The notes beneath the pieces are model-generated. The model was given only the letters and a program-made list of their open reading frames with translations. It was not told where the DNA came from and did no database searches. DNA of 64,000 nucleotides from an uncultured Coriobacteriaceae bacterium (GTDB lineage Bacteria; Actinomycetota; Coriobacteriia; Coriobacteriales; Atopobiaceae). Both the position numbers and the translations under genes were made by a program. Below, piece after piece: positions 8,164 through 17,420 of this stretch. Position 1 is the stretch's first letter; each line of letters starts with the position of its first letter. Location of the stretch: the NCBI GenBank assembly GCA_902793465.1, contig CADBDT010000001.1, forward strand, positions 62,001 to 126,000, in the 5' to 3' direction.

Positions 8164-9191
8164 TGCGTTACCTTCCTTAGGGCGCGAACCAGTAGGTCGT
8201 TTTGAGGCGCCGTCCTTATGGCCACACGCAGCCACCGCATGTCCAACTCGCAAAAGTTGTTGCAGGGTCGCGCCAGGATTCCTTGGCAAAGCAAGCGGTC
8301 ATACATACCCGCGTCGGCCTCAAACAGCAGGTAGTTGGCCTCTCCGGGCACCACGTAAAGGCCCAGCGACTGCAGTTCGCGCATTAGGTGAGTGCGCTCT
8401 CGCGCAATGGTGCCGCGACTTCGCTGCAGGTAGGTCTTGTCTGCAAGCGCCGCCACGCCCGCAAGCTGGGCTGGAACGCTTACCGCCCAGGGCTGGCCAG
8501 CCTTGCGTAGGTTGGACAGAAGCCTGGCATCGGAGCACAGGGCGTAGCCTACGCGAAGCCCGGCAAGGCAAAATGACTTGGTAAGTGCCTTTACTATAAC
8601 GAGGTTCGAGAACCGTTGAAGGAGATCGTTTGAACCCTTATGGGATGTGAGGTCAATAAAGCACTCGTCGAGCACTACCGTTGCGCCCTGCACTTTTGCC
8701 CGCTCCAAGAGTTGCTCCAGCACGTCGCGTGGCACGCAGCGTCCCGTGGGGTTGTTGGGGTTGGCCACAAACACGATGTCTACGGATTCGCGAAGCTCCT
8801 CTACGACGCGCTCGGTTACGGCAAAGTCCTCCTCTTTTTGGAGCGCGTGGTGGGTTAGGCGCGCGCCTACAAGCTCGAGCGCCTGCTCGTAGCCAGAGTA
8901 GCAGGGATCGCAAACCAGCGCATTGGTTGGCCTCAGGGCCAGGCATATGCGGGCGAAGGCGTCCGTTGCGCCTGCGCAGGGGAGCACCCATTTGCGTGGC
9001 ACATGCTCAAAGGTGGCAAGCGCGCTCGTAAGCTCGCGGCATTGCGGATCGGGATACGCCTCGCATGCGTCTGCGCACGTACGCAACGCGTCGCGAGCCG
9101 CCGCGGGCATACCCAGCGGGTTGAGGTTTGCTGAGAAGTCCACGCAGTTGGGATGCTCGTATATGTTGCCGCCGTGCTCGTATTGCCTCAC
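8160..9191 (-). CDS. cobD: PLP-dependent threonine-phosphate decarboxylase / histidinol-phosphate aminotransferase family
   Basis: Fold-type I PLP enzyme of 343 residues. In this operon it most likely decarboxylates L-threonine O-3-phosphate to the aminopropanol phosphate arm. It shows the N-terminal VDFSANLNPLG typical of CobD, ANPNNPTGR, a DECFIDLT Asp, the KALTKSF Schiff-base Lys and GLRVGYAL with the phosphate-binding Arg. It starts with GTG at 9191, 8 bases after GGGAGG and just past the cbiB TAA. Its end overlaps cbiP. Confidence 0.88.
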   Translation of the reverse strand: MRQYEHGGNIYEHPNCVDFSANLNPLGMPAAARDALRTCADACEAYPDPQCRELTSALATFEHVPRKWVLPCAGATDAFARICLALRPTNALVCDPCYSGYEQALELVGARLTHHALQKEEDFAVTERVVEELRESVDIVFVANPNNPTGRCVPRDVLEQLLERAKVQGATVVLDECFIDLTSHKGSNDLLQRFSNLVIVKALTKSFCLAGLRVGYALCSDARLLSNLRKAGQPWAVSVPAQLAGVAALADKTYLQRSRGTIARERTHLMRELQSLGLYVVPGEANYLLFEADAGMYDRLLCQGILARPCNNFCELDMRWLRVAIRTAPQNDLLVRALRKVTQ

Positions 9192-9192
9192 G

Positions 9193-10164
9193 TTAACGCC
9201 TCCCTCTTGCGGTTAGCGCCAGCGACAAGCCCGCGGACAGTACGAGCGCGGCAACGCTGGTGGCAGCCAACAGTTGCGTGGAGCGGGAAATGTCGTCGGT
9301 CTCCACGGGACGCAAGTCGTCGCCGATGGTGGGCTTGTTATGCACCTTTCCAAAGTAGCTCGCAGGTCCCGCCAGCTGCACGCCAAGCGCGCCGGCGCAT
9401 GCCGCCTCGGGATGTCCTGCGTTGGGGGAGGCATGACGCCTGCGGTCGCGGCGAAGGATGCGCCACGCGCCCTTGCCGTCTAACCCCACCACCGGCGCCA
9501 CAAGGCACATGAGGAGTGCCGTAACGCGCGCGGGGATGTAGTTGAGCGCGTCGTCTGCGCGCGCGGCTGCGGTTCCAAAGTGGTGGTAGCGCTCGTTCTT
9601 GTATCCCACCATGGAGTCCATGGTGCTTACGGCCTTGTACAGCATTCCTGCCGGTGCGCCTCCCAGAGCTAGGTACAGCAAGGGGGCGACCACTCCGTCG
9701 GAGGCGTTTTCGGCCACCGTCTCCACGGTGGCGCGCACGATGCCAGCCTTGTCCAGGTCCTGCGTGTCGCGCCCCACGATCATGCTTACCGCAGCGCGAC
9801 CCGCCTCCACGCCCTCGCGCTCTAGTGCGTCGCGCACCTTGAGTGCCTCCACGCCCAGCTGTCGCGCGGCGATTGCCTGGTAGCACAAAAGCGTCTTAAC
9901 GGCGAAGCCAAGCGCGGGGCTCGCCGATCGTGCCGCCCTGAGTACGAGGCTCGTTGCCACGTACGAGCCGCCTGCCACCACAGCGACAAGCGCCGCCCCA
10001 GCAGCGTGCTCGCCTGCACGTGTTTTGGGGAATGCCTTGCGCAGCACAGGCTCCAGTCGCGATATGGCGAAGCCCATAAGGCGTACGGGATGCGGCATGC
10101 TATACGGGTCCCCCAGTAGGGCGTCCAGCGCAAAACCGCAGGAAATCGCGAGTGTTTTTGTCAT
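9193..10164 (-). CDS. cbiB: Adenosylcobinamide-phosphate synthase
   Basis: Membrane protein that attaches the aminopropanol (phosphate) arm to cobyric acid. The 323-residue sequence has the N-terminal ALDALLGDPYSMPHPVRLMG, the ATVETVAENASDGVVAPLLYL signature and AVSTMDSMVGYKNERY, all standard for CbiB/CobD(Pseudomonas type). Several hydrophobic helices are present. The ATG at 10164 overlaps the cbiA stop. Confidence 0.94.
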   Translation of the reverse strand: MTKTLAISCGFALDALLGDPYSMPHPVRLMGFAISRLEPVLRKAFPKTRAGEHAAGAALVAVVAGGSYVATSLVLRAARSASPALGFAVKTLLCYQAIAARQLGVEALKVRDALEREGVEAGRAAVSMIVGRDTQDLDKAGIVRATVETVAENASDGVVAPLLYLALGGAPAGMLYKAVSTMDSMVGYKNERYHHFGTAAARADDALNYIPARVTALLMCLVAPVVGLDGKGAWRILRRDRRRHASPNAGHPEAACAGALGVQLAGPASYFGKVHNKPTIGDDLRPVETDDISRSTQLLAATSVAALVLSAGLSLALTARGRR

Positions 10165-11552
10165 TGTGCGCGCCTCCCAAAGCTGGTTGCAAACGCGGTG
10201 CAGGCATCCACAAAACGCCGTGCTGCCTCCTGATGCGCGGGAAGGTACAAGTGCGGATATCCAGCGTAGAGCGTGCGCGTGTGCACTCCCGTAATCCAGC
10301 CGCGCTCGCTCTGCGGCTTTTGCGCGCAAAAGGCCTTTCCGGGTGCGGTGGAGTCCCAGTAGTGAAACTCGTGAGCGCACAGGGTGTTACCACGATTTGC
10401 CAGAAGACCGTCCTGCTGAGCTTCCAGAGACACATAGCCAAAGCGTACCAACCGCGACTTCCCAAAGCTGCGACCCTCAAGTGCGCCCACCATGGGCCAC
10501 GACGTTCCGTGGTCGTCTTCCAGCGACTCCTGCAGGTACATAAAGCCGCCGCACTCGGCAATCGTGGGCATGCCATCGCGCACTGCCGCGCGCACGCATT
10601 CGAGCATGGGGGCGTTTTTGCTCAGCTGCTTGGCGTGCAGCTCGGGATACCCGCCGCCAAGGTACAGCCCGCTCGTACCTTTGGGCAGGGCTTCGTCCTC
10701 TAGCGGGCTAAAGAACGCCAGCTGCGCACCCAGCCGCTCGAGCAGTGCGAGCGCATCGGTGTAGTAGAACGCAAACGCCGCGTCGCGCGCAACCGCAACA
10801 ATGGGTCGGTCGTGGGGTGTTTGCGATGATGGGTCTTCCCACGGCTCCACCTCTAGGTCCTCCGCTGTGATTGCAATGCGAATGAGCTTGTCCAAGTCTA
10901 TGGTGCGGCTCAGTTTGGCGGCAACGGAGTCGAGCTTTTGCCTAAGGTCCGCTATCTCCGCAGGCGCGACCAGACCCAGATGGCGGCTGGGGAGCTCGGC
11001 CTCGCTCAGATGCGGAACGTATCCCAGCACGCAGACCCCCGTCTCGCGCTCCACAGCCTCTTTGAGCAGGGGATAGTAGCTCTCCGATACGTGGTTTAGC
11101 ACCACGCCCGCAATGTGGGAGGGCTGCCGCAGTTGCATGAAGCCCACCACCTCGGCAGCAACGGAAAGCGCGCGACCGCGGGCGTCTACCACCAGCACCA
11201 CGGGTGCGTTCAAAGCGCATGCCACGTCGTAGGTCGACGCGCGGTGGCTGCAGGCAATGCCGTCGTAGTAGCCCATTACGCCCTCCACCAGCGTGAGTTC
11301 TGCATGGCGCGCGCCCTCCGCTACAAGCTGGCGAGCTAGTGCGGCATTGCCCAAAAACAGGTCTAGGTTGCGTGACGGGGTGCCCAGCACCTCCTGGTGA
11401 AAGAGCGGGTCCAGGTAGTCGGGGCCGCACTTGGCGGCCTGCACGCGCAAGCCGCGGCCTACCAGCGCACGCAGCAGTCCACACGTTACGGTGGTCTTGC
11501 CCGCGCCGCTCCTTGTTGCGGCAACGATTATGCGAGGTGCATGTACCCGCAT
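10161..11552 (-). CDS. cbiA: Cobyrinic acid a,c-diamide synthase
   Basis: ATP- and glutamine-dependent amidation of the a and c side chains. The 463-residue protein opens with a P-loop (IIVAATRSGAGKTTVTCGLL) and has the amidotransferase core with GLYLGGGYPELHA and TIAECGGFMYLQE (catalytic Cys). A late HEFHYW supplies the conserved His. Length fits CbiA/CobB. A 4-base gap separates it from cbiET, and its end overlaps cbiB by ATGA. Confidence 0.95.
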   Translation of the reverse strand: MRVHAPRIIVAATRSGAGKTTVTCGLLRALVGRGLRVQAAKCGPDYLDPLFHQEVLGTPSRNLDLFLGNAALARQLVAEGARHAELTLVEGVMGYYDGIACSHRASTYDVACALNAPVVLVVDARGRALSVAAEVVGFMQLRQPSHIAGVVLNHVSESYYPLLKEAVERETGVCVLGYVPHLSEAELPSRHLGLVAPAEIADLRQKLDSVAAKLSRTIDLDKLIRIAITAEDLEVEPWEDPSSQTPHDRPIVAVARDAAFAFYYTDALALLERLGAQLAFFSPLEDEALPKGTSGLYLGGGYPELHAKQLSKNAPMLECVRAAVRDGMPTIAECGGFMYLQESLEDDHGTSWPMVGALEGRSFGKSRLVRFGYVSLEAQQDGLLANRGNTLCAHEFHYWDSTAPGKAFCAQKPQSERGWITGVHTRTLYAGYPHLYLPAHQEAARRFVDACTAFATSFGRRAQ

Positions 11553-11556
11553 GGCC

Positions 11557-12795
11557 TTAGCCTCTCTCTTCGCAATCCTCGCGAGCGCCCTCGGCGCTTA
11601 TCACATACACGGGGTTGTTCGCGCGCAACAGGTTGGAGGCACCCGCTTTGTGTGCCTTGGCAACGCTCAGCTGCACAATGTCCACGTTTGCCAGGTCCAG
11701 CTCGCGGGTGCAGCGCACGGCTTCTCCCAGCGTCTCTAGCGTAACGGCCGTTATGCACAGGCGTGCGCGGGGGTTGGCCGCAAGCACCGCGCGCAGCACG
11801 TCCTCGAGCCTGCCGCCCGATCCGCCCACAAACACGCGGTCCGGTGCGGGAAGGCTGGCCAGCACGTAGGGAGCTTCGCCTTCCACCACATGCAGGTTGG
11901 GCAGACAGAAGGCCTCCTTGTTGCGGCGGAGCAGATCCTGCGCCTGCGGGCTTCTTTCCACCGCGAACACCTGGCCCTCGCAGGCAGCGCGCGCTGCCTC
12001 CACGCTTACCGAGCCCGTGCCCGCACCTACGTCCCACACCACGTGGTTGGGCGCAATACGCAGCTTGCAGATGGCAACCTCGCGTACCTCCTCTTTTGTC
12101 ATGGGCACCCGCTCGCGCAGGAACGCTGAGTCGGGGAGGTGCGGCGCGCGCACGTGGGGCGCAACGGGTGTGGGGTTGAGCACCAGGAGCGCCGAGAGCG
12201 CATGGAAGTCCTGGTCGCTTAGCTCGGCCGCCGTGCCGCTTGTTATGCGCTCGTCCGCATACGAAAGACGCTCTCCCACGTGTACCGTAACGTTGCCGAG
12301 CTCGCGCTGCACCAGCTGCTCGCAGATGCCGCGTGCCGAAGACGCACCCGTACCTGCAAGCACGAACGTCTTGGCGTGGGACTGCACGGCGCCCGTCACG
12401 TCGCTCGTGCGCCCGTGGGCCGACACAACGTAGGCGTCGTGCCAAGCGGTGTGCAACTGCGCGCAGAGGTAGGAGAGGGACGAGACGCCCGGAAGCACCT
12501 CCACGCTGGCGTCCAGGCTTTCCAGCCGCTCGTACAGCTGGTTTGCCCCGCTGTAGAAGCCCACGTCGCCGCTCATTACCACGCACGCCCGCTGCGCCTG
12601 GCACTCATGCAGCGCGTGTACGATCTTGTCTGCACCCACGAGGGGCTTCTTGTGAGCGTCGAAATCCGAAAGGGCGTCCAGCAGTCGCTGCGCTCCGATG
12701 ATAAGATCGCAGTCCTCGAGTGCCTGTTGTGCGGCAACCGTGAGCGTGTTGGGGTTGCCCATGCCAATGCCTATTATGTACAGCTCACGCACCAT
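11557..12795 (-). CDS. cbiET: Bifunctional cobalt-precorrin-7 C5/C15 methyltransferase-decarboxylase
   Basis: A fused enzyme of 412 residues. The N-terminal half (about 1-200) is a tetrapyrrole methyltransferase (CbiE) with IIGIGMGNPN and GDVGFYSG. The C-terminal half (about 220-400) is a class I SAM methyltransferase (CbiT) with VWDVGAGTGSVSVEAA and GGSGGRLEDVL. It methylates C5 and C15 and decarboxylates the C12 acetate. It overlaps the end of the cbiGHJ gene by 11 bases. This fusion is common, unlike the palindrome-bridged one upstream. Confidence 0.94.
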   Translation of the reverse strand: MVRELYIIGIGMGNPNTLTVAAQQALEDCDLIIGAQRLLDALSDFDAHKKPLVGADKIVHALHECQAQRACVVMSGDVGFYSGANQLYERLESLDASVEVLPGVSSLSYLCAQLHTAWHDAYVVSAHGRTSDVTGAVQSHAKTFVLAGTGASSARGICEQLVQRELGNVTVHVGERLSYADERITSGTAAELSDQDFHALSALLVLNPTPVAPHVRAPHLPDSAFLRERVPMTKEEVREVAICKLRIAPNHVVWDVGAGTGSVSVEAARAACEGQVFAVERSPQAQDLLRRNKEAFCLPNLHVVEGEAPYVLASLPAPDRVFVGGSGGRLEDVLRAVLAANPRARLCITAVTLETLGEAVRCTRELDLANVDIVQLSVAKAHKAGASNLLRANNPVYVISAEGAREDCEERG

Positions 12796-15472
12796 AGCGT
12801 TCCTCCAAGTGCTGTTTGGCCTGCTCCAACAGGAGCCCCTCGTATGCCTGCGGGCGACGTATTACCACCAGCTCTGCTCCGCACTCACGCGCCGCCTGTG
12901 CCTTTTGCTCAAAGCCTCCCGCCTGTCCCGATTGCTTGGTTACCAGGTAGCGCGCGTCCACCTCGCGCAGGAGCGCGGCGTTGAGCTGGGCAGAAAAGGG
13001 CCCTTGCATGGCAATAACGTGATCCACGGGCACACCGAGCTTGGCCACGCGCGCAACGGACGTGGGTACGGGAAGCACGCGCACGTAGAGGCGCTGCTCA
13101 AAGTGGGGGAGTGCCTCCGTAAAGGCTGCGAGGTCCTTGCTGCCGGTGGTTAGGAGGACGTTGCCCTGCGTTGTTGCGAGGTAGCGGGCTGCCTCCTGCG
13201 CGCTGGAGACCGTGGTGCAGCTGTCCGCGTCCGCCTCCTCGCGCACGATGCGCACCACATCCGTGCCGTAGGTGCGTGCGAGCTCGTTGATGCTTGTCGA
13301 TATGTGCTGCGCAAAAGGATGTGTGGCATCCACTATGCACGCGAAGTCGTGGCTCTCCATAAGCTCGCGCTTCTTACTGGCGTTCAGGGGTCCGCGCACG
13401 GACTGGACGCGCGCTCCCGTTGGCAGCAGGCTGGAGCCGTACTCCGTGGCCGTGCACGCCACCACGTTGCAGGTGCCGCGCGCGTCGAGCCATTCCACCA
13501 GCTCGCGTCCCTCGGAGGTTCCGCCGAATACCAGGATCTCCCTGCACCTATCAAGGGGGAGTACCCCTCTTGATTGGTGCCTATCAAGAGGGGTACTCCC
13601 CCTTGATAGGTTTGCGTACCCGCGGGGCGTTACCATGCGCCCGTCTATAATGCGGGTCTGGGCGTTGCCCACGTACACGCAGGTTCGCATGTCTGCAGGT
13701 GCGTTGGCGAGTTCTCGCAGCAAAAGCACGCGGCCGCACTCGCCCGTGCGTCCCACGTTTTGGACAATGCCACATACGGTATCGGGTTGCAGATGGCGCA
13801 GCAGAACGTCGCAGGCTTTGCGCAGGTGGTCCGCACGTCCGCGCGACGCAGGGTTGTACAGGCAAATGCACATGCCGGACTCCGCTGCTGCCTCCAGGCG
13901 CTTTTCGATGGCGTCCCAGGGGGTCATGAGGTCGGAGAGCGATATGCAGCACCAGTCGTGCATGAGCGGCGCACCCAGAATGGCCGCGCCTCCCGTGGCT
14001 GCCGTAACGCCTGGCACCACGCGCACCTCTACGTTTTCCATTCCCTCGGCTAGCTCGAGCACGAGTCCAGCCATGGCATACACGCCCGGGTCGCCCGAGC
14101 ACACTACGGCAACGCGCTTGCCCGCCTGCGCCTGTTCGAGTGCTTGGCTGCAACGCCGCACTTCGGAGCGCATGGGGGAGCGCACCAGCTTTTGCGGCGG
14201 ATAGTCGTTGCGTATAAGGTCCACGTAAGTGGAGTATCCCACTATGAGGTCCGCTTGGTCTAGCGCCTTACGCGCCTGTGCCGTCATCTGGTCTCCCGCG
14301 CCGGGGCCCAGTCCCACGCAGGTTACGAGGCCGCGGGGAAAACCACAAATGGGGGGCTGTCCCTTAGGTGTGGTTTTGTCCGAAACCACAACTTGGGGAC
14401 TGCTCCCCATTTGTGGTAGGAGCCCGCCGCAGGCAAGAGCAACGGTAACGCCGTCGCATGCGTGCTTGCCTAGCAGCAGGGTTTCTTTGCACGCGCACGC
14501 GGCGCGCTCGCACACGTTGTCTACGCCTACGGTCTGGCGAACGAACTCCGAAGAGCAAAAGGTCCCAGGGACGGAGACCAGCTCGTCCGCGCTGTGCACG
14601 CGCAGCTGCCAGCCGCGCTGTTCGCAAAGCTCAAGGAGGCCGGGCTCGCTTGCCTTTACGTCTATGGTTGCCAGGGTGGCTACGGCTTGCGGCGCAACGT
14701 GCGCCTCTTCCAGGCAGGCGTCCACCAGCGCGGCTATGCTGCTCGCAGGTGTGTCGCGCCTGCATCCCACGCCTACCGTAACCGTTTGCGGAACAAGGTG
14801 GAGCGTGCGCTGGAACGGGCTTCCCTGCGCGTCGAGGGAGATAAGGATTCCGCAGCGAGCGGTCTTGTCGTTAGCCAAAAGGCCGTCTGGGAGGTTGCGC
14901 ATAAACGCGTCCAACTCCGTGTTTGGGGCCGTGCCGGCAGCCACGAGATCGCAGGCAATGCCTACGTTCCCGCCTTCCAAAAGCGTTGCGGATACCTCCT
15001 TGACAACGTCGTGCTCCAAAATGGCCATGTTGTGCCGCGTTGCCCACTCGTCCACGGCAAAGACCCCGCGTACGTCCGTCGCCGTGGTAATGGCTGCCTG
15101 CGCGCCGCATGCAGCGGCCACGCGCCGTGCCAGCTCGTTGGCCCCACCTACGTGGCCGCTCAGGAGCGGAATTGCAAACGAGCCCGCCTCGTCCACGCAC
15201 ACCACGGCAGGGTCCTCGTACTTGTTGCGCGCCAAAGGTGCCACCGTGCGCACGGCAATTCCGCAGGCACTCACAAACAGCAGCGCATCTGCCTGCACCC
15301 ATGCGTCGCGCACCCACGCGTCCAGGCTTTCGTAGGGCGCCAGGCCCAATGCGGACGCAATGCGTGCGGGACCGCTGAGAGCGCACGAGTCGCCATGTGC
15401 CTCCAACGTGCGCGCTATGCGGCTTGCAAGCTGCATGCCATCTCTGGAAAACGCAACAAGCTTTACTCGCAT
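12785..15472 (-). CDS. Trifunctional CbiG-CbiH-CbiJ fusion with palindromic linkers
   Basis: An 895-residue polypeptide with three complete corrin enzymes. CbiG (about 1-350) opens the delta-lactone: SACGIAVRTVAPL, LLSGHVGGANELAR and the C-terminal GVGCRRDTP domain. CbiH (about 385-618) is the C17 methyltransferase with CVGLGPGAGDQMT and CSGDPGVYAMAG. CbiJ (about 645-895) is the precorrin-6A reductase with ILVFGGTSEGREL and a TTGSKDLAAF segment. Both interdomain linkers are translated exactly from palindromic repeats: 14342-14417 (residues about 352-377) and 13547-13610 (about 621-642). Separate genes are the usual arrangement, so the repeats appear to have joined them. Start ATG at 15472; it overlaps cbiF by 10 bases. 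Confidence 0.93.
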   Translation of the reverse strand: MRVKLVAFSRDGMQLASRIARTLEAHGDSCALSGPARIASALGLAPYESLDAWVRDAWVQADALLFVSACGIAVRTVAPLARNKYEDPAVVCVDEAGSFAIPLLSGHVGGANELARRVAAACGAQAAITTATDVRGVFAVDEWATRHNMAILEHDVVKEVSATLLEGGNVGIACDLVAAGTAPNTELDAFMRNLPDGLLANDKTARCGILISLDAQGSPFQRTLHLVPQTVTVGVGCRRDTPASSIAALVDACLEEAHVAPQAVATLATIDVKASEPGLLELCEQRGWQLRVHSADELVSVPGTFCSSEFVRQTVGVDNVCERAACACKETLLLGKHACDGVTVALACGGLLPQMGSSPQVVVSDKTTPKGQPPICGFPRGLVTCVGLGPGAGDQMTAQARKALDQADLIVGYSTYVDLIRNDYPPQKLVRSPMRSEVRRCSQALEQAQAGKRVAVVCSGDPGVYAMAGLVLELAEGMENVEVRVVPGVTAATGGAAILGAPLMHDWCCISLSDLMTPWDAIEKRLEAAAESGMCICLYNPASRGRADHLRKACDVLLRHLQPDTVCGIVQNVGRTGECGRVLLLRELANAPADMRTCVYVGNAQTRIIDGRMVTPRGYANLSRGSTPLDRHQSRGVLPLDRCREILVFGGTSEGRELVEWLDARGTCNVVACTATEYGSSLLPTGARVQSVRGPLNASKKRELMESHDFACIVDATHPFAQHISTSINELARTYGTDVVRIVREEADADSCTTVSSAQEAARYLATTQGNVLLTTGSKDLAAFTEALPHFEQRLYVRVLPVPTSVARVAKLGVPVDHVIAMQGPFSAQLNAALLREVDARYLVTKQSGQAGGFEQKAQAARECGAELVVIRRPQAYEGLLLEQAKQHLEERYGA
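13547..13610. repeat. Family A palindrome forming the CbiH-CbiJ linker
   Basis: Perfect 28-base arms (CCTATCAAGGGGGAGTACCC...) flank an 8-base loop. The 64-bp element is nearly identical to 40584-40647 and 42042-42105. Both this copy and 40584 have GCA on the left and TTT on the right, so the element may extend a few bases. Read in frame within a coding region. Confidence 0.93.
14342..14417. repeat. Palindrome forming the CbiG-CbiH linker
   Basis: The outer arm ACCACAAATGGGG and its complement enclose a second stem (GTGTGGTTT / AAACCACA). It is read in frame as a Gly/Pro/Ser/Gln-rich linker. A partial relative (ACCACAAGTGGGAGG) precedes the F2 element near 18234. Confidence 0.9.
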
Positions 15473-16245
15473 TGCCGTTCCTCCTGGTCCGTTGCCAAGG
15501 CCGCACGGTACTCGTGGCCAAACGCCGGGCTGTACAGATGCGACCGCGTGCCATGTGCCTCAAGTGCGTTGCCAATAAGGACCATGGCGGTCTTGCGCAC
15601 GTTGTTGTTTTGCGCGCATTGGGCCAGCGTGCCCACCGTACACCTATACACCCGCTCGTCTGGCCAGGTGGCACGCACCACCAGCGCAGCGGGCGTATCT
15701 TCCTCATATGCGCCGGCCAGCAGGTCCTCCTGGGCCTTATCTAGCAGGGCTGCCGACAAGAACAACGCCATGGTGGACCCATGTGCCGCAAGCTCGCGCA
15801 GCTGCTCGCGCTCAGGCACGGGCGTGCGGCCCTGCGCGCGCGTGACTATGAGCGTTTGCGATACCTCGGGAACGGTGAGCTCCGCGCCAAGTGCTGCCGC
15901 TGCGCCAAAGAGCGACGACACGCCCGGTACCACCTGGTAGTCCACATCCGCCTCGTCGAGCTTGTCCATCTGCTCGCGAATGGCGCCGTAGAGCGCGGGG
16001 TCACCCGTGTGCAGGCGCACGCACGCCTTGCCCGCGCTGGCTGCCTCCACAAGGATGCTGGTGGTCTGGTCCAGCGTCATGTGTGAGGAGTCGTGGATCT
16101 TGCACGTGGGCTTGCACGAGGCCAAAAGCTCGCGGTTTACGAGCGAGCCTGCATACACCACCACGTCTGCCTCTGCCAGCAGCCGTGCGCCGCGCAACGT
16201 TATGAGGTCGGCCGCGCCCGGCCCTGCTCCCACGAAGTAGATCAT
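15463..16245 (-). CDS. cbiF: Cobalt-precorrin-4 C11-methyltransferase
   Basis: SAM-dependent methylation of C11. The 260-residue protein has MIYFVGAGPGAADLITLRGA, VVYAGSLVN, LHTGDPALYGAI and VPGVSSLFGAAA, the ordered motifs of the CobM/CbiF family. The start at 16245 overlaps the cbiD stop by ATGA. Longer upstream frames would add a Pro/Arg-rich non-family extension. Confidence 0.95.
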   Translation of the reverse strand: MIYFVGAGPGAADLITLRGARLLAEADVVVYAGSLVNRELLASCKPTCKIHDSSHMTLDQTTSILVEAASAGKACVRLHTGDPALYGAIREQMDKLDEADVDYQVVPGVSSLFGAAAALGAELTVPEVSQTLIVTRAQGRTPVPEREQLRELAAHGSTMALFLSAALLDKAQEDLLAGAYEEDTPAALVVRATWPDERVYRCTVGTLAQCAQNNNVRKTAMVLIGNALEAHGTRSHLYSPAFGHEYRAALATDQEERQCE

Positions 16246-17420
16246 GCGTCGGGCTCCTTTCGGTGGAGGGGGGACGGCATGTCCCGGAACGTATGCCGTT
16301 CCATGAGCTCCTGGGCGCCGTCGGTCTGGCCAAGGAGTCCGTGCTGGTTGGAAAAGACGATAGCCTCCACGCAAAGCGAGTCCGCGGCACGCCTACGAAG
16401 GTGCTCGCCGAGTCGCTGCACGAGCGATGCCATCGTCTTCTGCAAAATGCCCCTTTGGGCAAGCAGGTCGAGCATGGCGTCGGTGGTAACCGCTTCCAGC
16501 AGCGCCGCTATGATCGCGACGTCCGCACCGGCCAACGCCGCGTGCGTGGCAAGCGCCTCCGCCCTGCAGTCGGCCACGCGCGAGTGGGTGTTCATAACGC
16601 CTGCCGCCACCTTTGCAAGCTTGCCAATGTGGCCCACGAGCAGCAGGGACGTAAACCCCAAGCGCCCTGCCTCGTCTATGGTCTCGCCCAGGTAGTTGGA
16701 GCACACCACGGCATCGCACGCGTCCAAGCCCAGCGACTCGCGCGCAAACGTCTTGCCATAGTTGCCAGGCACCACCAGCACGTGCTCCATGCCCTCGCTG
16801 CGACGCACGGCGAGCTCCAGCTTTATGGAAGACACAAGCGCGTCCTCGCTCATGGGGCGCACGATGCCGGTCGTGCCGAGCACCGAGATTCCTCCCTCTA
16901 TGCCAAGGTTGGGGTTAAAGGTGCGCTTTGCCAGCTCTACGCCAGCGGGGATGGAAATCCGCACGCTCAGCCCGCCAGCGTGGCCATGCTCGTTTGCCGA
17001 CTCCTGCGCCGCATTGCGAATCATGGCACGGGGAACGCTGTTTATGGCCGCGTTTCCCGGCGGCTGGTCGAGCCCCGGCTTGGTAACAACGCCCACGCCC
17101 TCGCCGCCCAGAACCACAACGCCTGGCTCCGAGGTGCGCTGCACCTCGGCCCACACCAGCACGCCATCGGTAACGTCGGGGTCGTCGCCTGCGTCCTTGC
17201 GAACGGCGCAGCGCGCCCAGCCGTCGCCGCGCTCGCACTTCTCTACGTCCACAACCACGGTTATGCCTGCGGGAGTCTGGATGCAGACGGCAGGCGGAAG
17301 CTCGTTTGCCAGCAGCAGGTCCGTTGCCGCACGCGCGGCCGCAGCGGCGCACGTGCCTGTGGTGTAGCCGCAGCGCAACAGCTTGCCGCCGGCGCTTACG
17401 TATTCCTCCAGCCGCCTCAT
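16242..17420 (-). CDS. cbiD: Cobalt-precorrin-5B C1-methyltransferase
   Basis: Anaerobic-route enzyme that methylates C1 during ring contraction. The 392-residue protein has the N-terminal LRCGYTTGTCAAAAA signature, EGGISVLGTTGIVRPMSE near residue 180 and a GHIGKLAKVAAGVMNTHS segment near residue 265, all characteristic of CbiD. Length is normal. Its ATG overlaps the stop of the BtuCD fusion. Confidence 0.95.
   Translation of the reverse strand: MRRLEEYVSAGGKLLRCGYTTGTCAAAAARAATDLLLANELPPAVCIQTPAGITVVVDVEKCERGDGWARCAVRKDAGDDPDVTDGVLVWAEVQRTSEPGVVVLGGEGVGVVTKPGLDQPPGNAAINSVPRAMIRNAAQESANEHGHAGGLSVRISIPAGVELAKRTFNPNLGIEGGISVLGTTGIVRPMSEDALVSSIKLELAVRRSEGMEHVLVVPGNYGKTFARESLGLDACDAVVCSNYLGETIDEAGRLGFTSLLLVGHIGKLAKVAAGVMNTHSRVADCRAEALATHAALAGADVAIIAALLEAVTTDAMLDLLAQRGILQKTMASLVQRLGEHLRRRAADSLCVEAIVFSNQHGLLGQTDGAQELMERHTFRDMPSPLHRKEPDA

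Noticed and set aside
11557-12795. CbiET as another repeat-driven fusion
   Set aside because: No palindrome lies at the domain boundary, and the CbiE-CbiT (CobL) fusion is widespread.
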